DNA from: Pontimonas sp.
GTDB lineage: Bacteria; Actinomycetota; Actinomycetes; Actinomycetales; Microbacteriaceae
Assembly: GCA_021741945.1 (NCBI GenBank)
Contig: JAIOWV010000008.1
Coordinates: 1-20,893 of the forward strand
Reading direction: 5' to 3'
Length of the DNA stretch: 20,893 nucleotides
Within the stretch, counting starts at the first letter, position 1. Every line of letters begins with the position of its first letter. Positions 14,943-20,893 of the stretch are shown piece after piece. The notes under the pieces are model-generated. The model was not told the DNA's origin and made no database searches. It saw only the letters and a list, made by a program, of their open reading frames with translations. Both the position numbers and the translations under genes were made by a program.

Positions 14943-16436
14943 CTACCAAGCGCTCCGTTGTGTCTCCTGGGCGACCACGTCAGGAAGGTCAGACAGACGC
15001 CGCATCCCGCCGAGTGTCTTGGCCATGCGGTGGTTTGATGCCAGCAAGTCAGAGCTGCGATGAAGGAAGGCCCAGTAGCCTCCCGTCATCGGACAGGCCT
15101 TCTCGCCAAGACGCTGGGTGGGGCTAAACGGGCACCCTGAACAGTAGTTGGTCATCGTGGAGAGGTAACTTCCGCCTGATGTGTAGGGCTTTGTGGCGAC
15201 CATGCCGCCATCGGCATATTGGGACATCCCAATGACATTGGCTGGCATCACCCACGGTGTTCCATCAACGAAGGCATCGACAAACCAGTCATTCAAAGCC
15301 CGCGGCTCAATGCCGCGCTGCAGCGCCCAACTCCCGAGCACCATCAGACGGTTGATGTGGTGGGTCCACCCGCGCGTGGCCACCTCGTCCAAGACATGCG
15401 ACAAGCATGTCGACTGCACGGCGCCGGCATCGAGTTCTGCGAAGAATGACGGCAGTGGGTTCTGGTGGCCAAAGTAGTTTCGGTCGACAAAGTCTTCGCC
15501 CGCATGCCAGTAGAGGTGCCATACCCAGTCGCGCCACCCAAGAATCTGGCGAATAAATCCTTCGACACTTGCCAAGCTCGCGACGCCCTCGTGATACTTC
15601 GCCTCGGCGGCCTCGATGACTTCTCTGGGGTCAAGCAAACCGAGGTTCATCGCAGGGCTCAGGAGCGAGTGGGACATCGCCCAGTCCCCCACCATGGCGG
15701 CGTCCTCGGTGGGCCCAAAGGTGTCGAGGCGATGATCCATGAAGTGGGCCATCGCCTCGAGGGCCTCAGCCCTGGTGGCCGGGAAGAGCCTGGGGCCATC
15801 GCTACCAATGAAGGAAACCTCGCCTGCGGCTTCGAGGCCATCGAGGTAGTCCCGCACCTCCCGGTCAATGTCGTCTTCCCTGGGGTACCAGGGTGGCTCC
15901 ACTCCGAGGGTCGCGACACCCTTGGGAGGTGGTTGCCGATTGTCGTGATCAAAGTTGAATCGTCCGCCTTCTGGGACCCAGGCACCCTTCGAATCCTCCG
16001 CCATCAGGATCCCCAGCACCTCGCGTCTGTGGCGATAAAAGTTGTCCATCAGAAGCCGGCCACCCTTGGTGCTCCCAGCCCAGGAACCAAAATCTTCCTC
16101 AGAGGTCACGAATCCGCGAGCCGGCAACACCGAAATAGAGGCCTTCATCTGAAGTTCCCCCACCAAGCGTCGAAGCCCATAGGAGGTGGGGTTGATGACT
16201 TCGAGGTCCGTTCCACCGAGCACGTCGCGATAGCTCTCGCCCCTGCGGTAGTCGACCCGGTCACCGAGCTCGGCAACACGGTGGCGAAGTGCAGAGAGAA
16301 TCAGGTGCGCTTTCTGGCGGTGATACTTGCGCCTGCGCAGCGGTCCCAGGACCTCAGGGATCACTAGCGGCCCACCATCGTCAAAGTGGGGGCCGAGTTG
16401 ATCGGCAAAGAGCACCCTCGGCGCTGTTGGGACCAT
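14943..16436 (-). CDS. Iron-sulfur bacterial cryptochrome/photolyase (PhrB/FeS-BCP type)
   Basis: From ATG at 16436 the protein has 497 residues and belongs to the deoxyribodipyrimidine-photolyase-related family with a [4Fe-4S] cluster. The cluster cysteines are Cys344, Cys432, Cys435 and Cys448; the spacing of 88, then C-x2-C-x12-C, equals that of Agrobacterium PhrB. The N-terminal domain starts PRVLFADQLGPHF, and the FAD domain carries GWTHHINRLMVLG. Members of the family repair (6-4) photoproducts with blue light and use FAD plus a lumazine-type antenna. A longer reading from 16586 would run into the divergent pncB gene and lacks family similarity. TACACT lies 7 bases before the ATG and there is no ribosome site, so the mRNA may be leaderless. 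Confidence 0.9.
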   Translation of the reverse strand: MVPTAPRVLFADQLGPHFDDGGPLVIPEVLGPLRRRKYHRQKAHLILSALRHRVAELGDRVDYRRGESYRDVLGGTDLEVINPTSYGLRRLVGELQMKASISVLPARGFVTSEEDFGSWAGSTKGGRLLMDNFYRHRREVLGILMAEDSKGAWVPEGGRFNFDHDNRQPPPKGVATLGVEPPWYPREDDIDREVRDYLDGLEAAGEVSFIGSDGPRLFPATRAEALEAMAHFMDHRLDTFGPTEDAAMVGDWAMSHSLLSPAMNLGLLDPREVIEAAEAKYHEGVASLASVEGFIRQILGWRDWVWHLYWHAGEDFVDRNYFGHQNPLPSFFAELDAGAVQSTCLSHVLDEVATRGWTHHINRLMVLGSWALQRGIEPRALNDWFVDAFVDGTPWVMPANVIGMSQYADGGMVATKPYTSGGSYLSTMTNYCSGCPFSPTQRLGEKACPMTGGYWAFLHRSSDLLASNHRMAKTLGGMRRLSDLPDVVAQETQRSAW

Positions 16437-16443
16437 GCGGGCC

Positions 16444-16449
16444 AGTGTA
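16444..16449 (-). promoter_or_regulatory. Candidate -10 of the photolyase gene (leaderless)
   Basis: TACACT on the minus strand is followed by seven bases and then the ATG at 16436. Transcription would start at or next to the start codon, giving a leaderless mRNA. No good -35 is visible. Confidence 0.4.
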
Positions 16450-16466
16450 GACACACGGCCACCAAG

Positions 16467-16472
16467 TAGGCT
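16467..16472 (+). promoter_or_regulatory. Candidate -10 of pncB (leaderless)
   Basis: TAGGCT is followed by six bases and then the GTG at 16479, with no ribosome site between. It mirrors the photolyase promoter on the other strand within a 42-base divergent gap. Confidence 0.35.
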
Positions 16473-16478
16473 GATTCC

Positions 16479-17777
16479 GTGTCTACGGCGCTCTTCACGG
16501 ATCACTACGAGCTGACCATGGTCGATGCGGCCATGGCCTCTGGTCGCGCCAATCGTCAAGCCGTTTTCGAGGTGTTCGGACGGCAATTGCCAAGCGGTCG
16601 GCGTTACGGCGTCTTCGCTGGTTCTGGCCGTTTATTGGACGCCATCTCAGAGTTCCGGTTTAGCCCAGCAGAGCTCGCGTTTCTCTCGGATCACTCGATT
16701 GTTCGCGATGACACGCTGGAATGGCTTTCCAGCTATCGCTTTGGCGGCACGATTCGTGGGTACCACGAGGGTGAGGTCTATTTCCCAGGGTCCCCCCTAC
16801 TTGTTGTCGAAGGCACATTTGCCGAGTGCGTTCTCCTGGAAACGCTCATTCTCAGCGTCTTGAACTACGACAGCGCGGTCGCCAGCGCTGCAAGTCGAAT
16901 GGTTCACGCGGCGGAATCTCGCACCCTAATTGAAATGGGCTCCAGGCGCGCCAACGAACACAGCGCTGTCGCGGCCGCCAGGGCCGCCTATATCGCGGGC
17001 TTCCAGGCGACCAGCAATCTGGAGGCCGGTCGCTCGTATGGAATTCCTACCCGTGGCACCGCAGCCCACTCCTTCACCCTCGTCCACGACAGTGAAGAAG
17101 AGGCGTTCAGAGCGCAGATCGCGGCAATGGGAACCTCCACCACCCTGCTTATTGACACCTACAACATCGAGCAAGGCGTCCGGGCGGCGATTGCCGCCGC
17201 CGGGACACAACTGGGTGGGGTCCGCATCGACTCCGGTGATTTGCCAGTGGTCGTGCGTCAGGTGCGTGCACAACTCGATTCCTTGGGCGCGACCGAGACA
17301 AAAATTGTGGTTACCAACGACTTGAACGAACACACCATCGCCGGTTTGCGTGGTGCCCCCGTGGACGTGTTTGGTGTGGGGACATCTGTGGTGACTGGGT
17401 CCGGCTCGCCCGCTGTGGGCCTCGTCTACAAGCTGGTGGCAAGAACCTCAGACTCGGGCGAATGGGTCTCGGTCGCCAAGAAGAGCTCCCACAAGTCAAA
17501 CCCCGGTGGCCGGAAGAGTGCGTTTCGGAAGCTAGAGGGCCGGCAGGCAAGCGAAGAACTCGTCGTGATTGGCTCCTCATCACAGCCTCCTCCAGGTTCC
17601 CGAGAACTCATGGTCAGCTTGGTCACCAACGGAGAAACTGTTGGCCCAACTAATCCCGAGGACGTCGTTCGCGCAGCCAGAGAGCACAACGCCCGCGCAA
17701 GTACTGAGCTACCACCGGAGGCCTTCTCCCTGCAGCCGGGCGAACCCGTGATTCCCACCACATTCATTGCGGACTGA
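16479..17777 (+). CDS. pncB: Nicotinate phosphoribosyltransferase
   Basis: This enzyme joins nicotinate to PRPP to give nicotinate mononucleotide in NAD salvage. The 432-residue protein starts with ALFTDHYELTM (4-14), a family hallmark, and has LLETLILSVLNYDSAVAS (119-136), GSRRAN (154-159), the GTAAHSF motif with the phosphorylated His197, and GGVRIDSGDL (246-255). The length is typical. The start is GTG at 16479 without a ribosome site; a -10-like TAGGCT six bases upstream suggests a leaderless mRNA. It is divergent from the photolyase gene and followed 15 bases later by the DUF3039 gene. Confidence 0.95.
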   Translation: MSTALFTDHYELTMVDAAMASGRANRQAVFEVFGRQLPSGRRYGVFAGSGRLLDAISEFRFSPAELAFLSDHSIVRDDTLEWLSSYRFGGTIRGYHEGEVYFPGSPLLVVEGTFAECVLLETLILSVLNYDSAVASAASRMVHAAESRTLIEMGSRRANEHSAVAAARAAYIAGFQATSNLEAGRSYGIPTRGTAAHSFTLVHDSEEEAFRAQIAAMGTSTTLLIDTYNIEQGVRAAIAAAGTQLGGVRIDSGDLPVVVRQVRAQLDSLGATETKIVVTNDLNEHTIAGLRGAPVDVFGVGTSVVTGSGSPAVGLVYKLVARTSDSGEWVSVAKKSSHKSNPGGRKSAFRKLEGRQASEELVVIGSSSQPPPGSRELMVSLVTNGETVGPTNPEDVVRAAREHNARASTELPPEAFSLQPGEPVIPTTFIAD

Positions 17778-17792
17778 TTTAGCATGACTCGT

Positions 17793-18053
17793 ATGGCAGA
17801 GAATGAGCCCACCGGCGGAACCGATGTGCTGGATCGCGAACTCGAAGAGCTTTTGCGCAGTGAACAGCTTGATGAGGGCGACCACGACCGTTATTCCCAC
17901 TACGTGAAGAAGGACAAAATCCTTGCCAGCGCACTGAGCGGCAAGCCCGTCATTGCGCTGTGCGGAAAAGTGTGGACTCCAGGCCGCGACCCCGAAAAGT
18001 TCCCGGTGTGCCCGACGTGTAAAGAGATTTACGAGAAGCTTCGCGACGAGTGA
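17793..18053 (+). CDS. DUF3039 zinc-ribbon protein
   Basis: This 86-residue protein belongs to the small actinobacterial DUF3039 family. It has the diagnostic core HYVKKDKILAS, KPVIALCGKVWTPGRDP and FPVCPTCKEIYE, with one CGK and one CPTC that probably form a zinc site together with the nearby histidines. The function is unknown. ATG at 17793 is preferred because the family begins close to it and TAGCAT (17780-17785) lies seven bases upstream, as for a leaderless mRNA; ATG at 17784 in the same frame is the alternative. The stop TGA directly abuts the TAA of the convergent protease gene with no base between. Confidence 0.88.
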   Translation: MAENEPTGGTDVLDRELEELLRSEQLDEGDHDRYSHYVKKDKILASALSGKPVIALCGKVWTPGRDPEKFPVCPTCKEIYEKLRDE

Positions 18054-19424
18054 TTACTGGTACTCATCGAGGGTGACCTCGACCGTGTACGAGTTGCCAC
18101 CACGAACGTAGGTGAGCGTTGAGGTCGAACCTCCCGGCAACGTTCTGACCTGTGCAGTCAAATCAACCCGGTTTGTAATGGGAATCCCATTGAACCTTGT
18201 CACAATGTCTCCGGCGCGAAGACCACTCTTCGCAGCGGCGCCCTGTGGGCTCACGCTGTCGATGTAAGCACCCGTCACGGTCGACGATGCGACCGACTGG
18301 GCATCGGTGACAAGGGCGCCCAACAACCCGTGGCTCGCGCTCCCCGTCGAAATGAGCTCCGAGGCCACCCGCGCCGCGAAATTGACAGGAATTGCGAACC
18401 CGAGACCGATACTTCCAGCACTTTGGCCACCCGTGGAGGCAATCGCCACGTTGACGCCAATGAGTTGTCCCTCGCGGTCGAGGAGCGCCCCACCCGAGTT
18501 ACCGGGGTTAATGGAGGCATCAGTCTGAATCACGGGAATAGAGATCGTCTGTCCAGGTACTAGGCCACCGCCTGGAATATCGAAGTCGAATTGGCCGCCC
18601 TCTTCGTCCGGCCCCTGAGCCGCTCCAACAGTGATGCTGCGATTAATGGCTGAGACAATCCCGCTGGTTACAGTCCCCGGCAAGCCCAGAGGGGCACCAA
18701 TGGCTATTGCTTCGTCCCCCACGTTAAGAGTGTCGGAGTCACCAAGCGCGATCACCGGGAATGGCCCAGAAGCATCAATCTTCAACACCGCGATATCGGA
18801 GAGAACATCGCGGCCGACAACGGTGGCCGAAAACAGCCGCCCATCAGACATGGTGATGCGAATCGCTGGCTCCTGCGCGCCGAGTGACACCACGTGGGCG
18901 TTGGTCATCACGTGGCCGTCGACACTGATGATGACACCCGACCCACTGCCCGCACCGGTGGAACCGGCAACCTCGATCGTGACTACTGAGGGCAGCGCTG
19001 ATGCCGCAACAGCGGTGATTTCGCTGGCGTCGAGCGGCGAATTGACCGTAATGGTGGCCGGGGAAGACACACCCGGAGTGACGAGCCCTCTGGCCGATAG
19101 GTCCCAAATAGCAAAGGCGCCACCGGCTGTGCCACCCAGTAAGCCACCAACGATCAAAGCGACCGTCACAAAAACGCCGAGCGTGCGGGCGCGCCGCTTG
19201 TCTTCTTCGAGATGCTTCCGGCGTTCACGAGAAACGCTGTCTGCGATCCCGGAATACACGGCAGGGTCAAAGGGTGAAACGGGGCGGTCGTTGAGTGGAG
19301 CGAAAGTCTCTTCGTGCCCTACCGGCTCCGCCGGCGCAGACTCCGTGGCCTCGGGATTGTCAGCGGGAACAGCGTCGCTGGAGGGATCAGACGAGGGTGT
19401 TGCTTCTTGGTCGGCTGCGCTCAC
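18054..19424 (-). CDS. HtrA/DegP-like serine protease with PDZ domain
   Basis: The 456-residue protein is a membrane-anchored trypsin-like protease of envelope quality control. A disordered, acidic N-terminus (1-80) faces the cytoplasm, followed by one membrane helix (about 82-107), the protease domain (about 130-360) and a PDZ domain (about 365-452). The catalytic triad is His177 (TNAHVV), Asp210 (LSDIAVLK) and Ser310 (GNSGGAL), all present. The PDZ carboxylate loop reads SHGLLGAL. The start is GTG at 19424, behind AAAGGA. The 83 bases between it and the PKD-like gene hold its ribosome site but no clear promoter or terminator. The substrate is unknown. Confidence 0.92.
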   Translation of the reverse strand: MSAADQEATPSSDPSSDAVPADNPEATESAPAEPVGHEETFAPLNDRPVSPFDPAVYSGIADSVSRERRKHLEEDKRRARTLGVFVTVALIVGGLLGGTAGGAFAIWDLSARGLVTPGVSSPATITVNSPLDASEITAVAASALPSVVTIEVAGSTGAGSGSGVIISVDGHVMTNAHVVSLGAQEPAIRITMSDGRLFSATVVGRDVLSDIAVLKIDASGPFPVIALGDSDTLNVGDEAIAIGAPLGLPGTVTSGIVSAINRSITVGAAQGPDEEGGQFDFDIPGGGLVPGQTISIPVIQTDASINPGNSGGALLDREGQLIGVNVAIASTGGQSAGSIGLGFAIPVNFAARVASELISTGSASHGLLGALVTDAQSVASSTVTGAYIDSVSPQGAAAKSGLRAGDIVTRFNGIPITNRVDLTAQVRTLPGGSTSTLTYVRGGNSYTVEVTLDEYQ

Positions 19425-19507
19425 TCCAGGGGATCCTTTCGACAGCCGTAAGTGTCCTCCTCGAAGCTGGACAAAGGCTTAGGCCATTCCTAACGATACC
19501 TGGAGAT

Positions 19508-20353
19508 TTACTCACAGCGCCCTTGAACGAGACCTCCTAACGGGCACCCCTCATCAACAAGAACTGAATCCACTCGAAGAATCTGGAGGGTGGCGGGTGG
19601 GCCCGCGCGAGTCACCAGCCCAGCTAGGGCGACGAAGCCACCCTGATCAAACCGATACGACACCGAATAGTCGACCTGGAGGGTGACGGTGTAAGTACCA
19701 GGTGCTCGAAAGACGTGGGACGTCTGGGTGGACCCGAACTGATTGGATCCCCAGCTAGATCCGGACTCTGACCGGGTGACGCCTGTGCCATCGCCGTAGG
19801 ACCATCTGAAGTTCTGGGGAGTGAAGCGAACCTCAATGGGCCAGCCGAGCAAAGTGCCCGACTGGCTCTGCGCAGAGGCAGTGCTGAAGATGTTCGTGGG
19901 AACACGAGGCAAGCTCCACGACCCAGGCTCAATCACAATCCCCGGCGGAAGGGGTTGGAATGCCACTAAGTCACTCACGCTCGTCGGCGGAGTCGGGGCT
20001 CGTTGAACCCTGGCCGCTGGGAGCGGCGGGTTCTTCGGAGCTGATTGGTCTCGACAGAGGCCAGCCAAGATGATGGAGAACTGCCGGGGCCCCAACACTG
20101 GAGTTCTCGGAGGCCTAGGAATCCGAGGGGAAGAAAACACCGAGGTCGCAGGAGTGGTTGCTGACGAGCCCGGAGAACCGGGACTAGTGACGGTGGCGCC
20201 GAGGGTGACCCCATCGGCAGTTACAGAGGTGGAAATACCAGCGCATCCGCCACCGGTCCGTGACGCTTGTGAACACGCCTCCAACCACACGGCAGTTCCA
20301 CCTCCCACGCCGCCAAAGGCCAGCACAAGAGCGAGCACAGCGCTACCTAGCAT
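19508..20353 (-). CDS. Exported protein with a PKD-like domain
   Basis: The 281-residue protein has an N-terminal hydrophobic segment (about 3-24) that acts as a signal peptide or anchor and a Pro/Ser/Thr-rich linker (about 55-125). A PKD-like beta-sandwich motif follows: FRWSYGDGTG at 182-191 and HVFRAPGTYTVTLQVDYSV at 213-231. Several cysteines (27, 37, 100, 270, 280) could form disulfides outside the cell. The function is unknown; PKD domains usually mediate protein or glycan contacts at the surface. The ATG at 20353 overlaps the end of the upstream gene by 7 bases (ATGCTAG), so the two are probably made together. Confidence 0.75.
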   Translation of the reverse strand: MLGSAVLALVLAFGGVGGGTAVWLEACSQASRTGGGCAGISTSVTADGVTLGATVTSPGSPGSSATTPATSVFSSPRIPRPPRTPVLGPRQFSIILAGLCRDQSAPKNPPLPAARVQRAPTPPTSVSDLVAFQPLPPGIVIEPGSWSLPRVPTNIFSTASAQSQSGTLLGWPIEVRFTPQNFRWSYGDGTGVTRSESGSSWGSNQFGSTQTSHVFRAPGTYTVTLQVDYSVSYRFDQGGFVALAGLVTRAGPPATLQILRVDSVLVDEGCPLGGLVQGRCE

Positions 20354-20893
20354 CGGCTAATCCCCCACCACTGCTCGGTGTGGTCAACCAAGAGCTCTTC
20401 GGTGCTCTCGCCCAAGAGCCAGAAGACAACAGCGTCTCGTTGTCCCCACCGTGCACCAGTCGTGGCCCAGAAATCCTCAATCACGTCCCACTCCTCCGCG
20501 GTGCCATCGAAGGACTCCCATTCGCCCTGCCATTCCAGGACCTCTGCTGGAGGATCAGCGTCCTCAAGACCCAGAACCAGGACTTTGGTCGCATCAACGC
20601 AGGCAATAACACCAACGTCGAGCCCGCCTCCTGGAAGCTGCCGGGCCAGCTGAACCTGGAGATTATCGACGCTGGTCCGCCCGAGGGTGCGCTCTTGGGC
20701 GGTTGTGAAACGAGCGAAGCCCTGTACTTCTTTCGGATACCACTCGGGTGTGACCAGCTCGGCCATCCGCTCGGGCGCAACACCACCCTCGCTTGTGATC
20801 ACATGGGAGAGCTCTAGATAGGACACAACAGCCCCGGCTGCGCCGCGGGCAGCCGCCTCAAACAGGTCATCCGAGGGGAGTTGAACGGGCGCC
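20347..20893 (-). CDS. Protein of unknown function, cut at the right edge
   Basis: The frame stays open to the end of the window, reading APVQLPSDDLFEAAARGAAG before VVSYLELSHVITSEGG, so the gene starts beyond base 20893 and the GTG at 20826 is an internal codon. The 181 visible residues look like a small NTF2/SnoaL-like alpha+beta domain, ending in LLVDHTEQWWGISRC; similar short exported proteins lie beside PKD-type genes in Microbacteriaceae, as far as I recall. The missing 5' end would probably carry a signal peptide or lipobox. No function is proposed. The stop overlaps the PKD-like gene start. Confidence 0.65.
   Translation of the reverse strand, partial: APVQLPSDDLFEAAARGAAGAVVSYLELSHVITSEGGVAPERMAELVTPEWYPKEVQGFARFTTAQERTLGRTSVDNLQVQLARQLPGGGLDVGVIACVDATKVLVLGLEDADPPAEVLEWQGEWESFDGTAEEWDVIEDFWATTGARWGQRDAVVFWLLGESTEELLVDHTEQWWGISRC

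Noticed and set aside
15465..16367. A 300-codon plus-strand frame opposite the photolyase gene
   Set aside because: The minus strand encodes a full-length photolyase with all four cluster cysteines; the plus-strand product shows no domain.
16437..16586. N-terminal extension of the photolyase by 50 residues
   Set aside because: It would overlap the beginning of pncB, has no photolyase similarity, and the family begins at the later ATG.
18631..19482. A 283-codon plus-strand frame opposite the protease gene
   Set aside because: The minus-strand protease has its full triad and PDZ domain; the opposite product is Ser/Pro-rich with no recognisable motif.
20347..20826. A complete 159-residue gene starting with GTG at 20826
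   Set aside because: There is no ribosome site there, and the frame continues open with family-like sequence to the window edge, so the true start is outside.
1..20893. Search for CRISPR arrays, insertion sequences, phage genes, attachment sites and tRNA genes
   Set aside because: No spaced repeats, transposase or integrase motifs, or cloverleaf sequences were seen. The only clear direct repeat is inside the S2 tail.

Overview
This window looks like chromosomal sequence from a high-GC actinobacterium, most likely of the family Microbacteriaceae. The evidence is the conserved block rpsB-tsf / pyrH-frr-cdsA, many GTG and TTG starts with purine-rich ribosome sites, DivIVA-type proteins, a YbbN-like thioredoxin/TPR protein, a DUF3039 zinc-ribbon protein, and a short SLT-fold transglycosylase of a type I know from Microbacteriaceae. 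The genus is not settled from sequence alone. No rRNA, tRNA, insertion sequence, phage gene or CRISPR array was found. Coding density is very high: the longest gene-free stretch is 224 bases (10563-10786), upstream of rpsB.

Layout. 1-2656 (minus): an unknown membrane protein followed by an overlapping thioredoxin-fold/TPR protein that lacks a CxxC and is cut by the left edge. 2793-4115 (plus): a long DivIVA-type coiled-coil protein. 4060-5668 (minus): a tight three-gene operon of transglycosylase, small Cys/His protein and alpha/beta hydrolase; the hydrolase end overlaps the coiled-coil gene by 56 bases. 5707-10562 (minus): the translation and lipid block rpsB-tsf, pyrH-frr-cdsA, then a small DivIVA-repeat protein. 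10787-14874 (minus): murL-murD2-rph-rdgB, all overlapping or nearly touching. 14943-16436 (minus): an iron-sulfur photolyase, divergent from nicotinate phosphoribosyltransferase and a DUF3039 gene (16479-18053, plus). 18054-20893 (minus): a secreted-protein segment with an HtrA-like protease, a PKD-like exported protein and a further protein cut by the right edge.

The most notable point is the murL-murD2 pair. These two genes appear to encode the alternative route to D-glutamate in peptidoglycan: MurD2 adds L-Glu to UDP-MurNAc-L-Ala, and MurL then epimerises the terminal L-Glu to D-Glu. In many other actinobacteria the place just upstream of rph-rdgB is held by murI (glutamate racemase) and one more gene, so the alternative pathway seems to sit exactly where the standard racemase would be. 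The MurD-like protein also departs from canonical MurD at the positions that hold D-Glu, as expected for a changed substrate.

Other points of interest are a 5' leader with three hairpins before rpsB, a lysine/alanine-rich tail on ribosomal protein S2 built from a perfect 56-base direct repeat, a 17-base-arm hairpin between tsf and pyrH, promoter-like sequences suggesting leaderless mRNAs for the photolyase, pncB and DUF3039 genes, and an internal lipobox with its own ribosome-site-like sequence in the 591-residue membrane protein.
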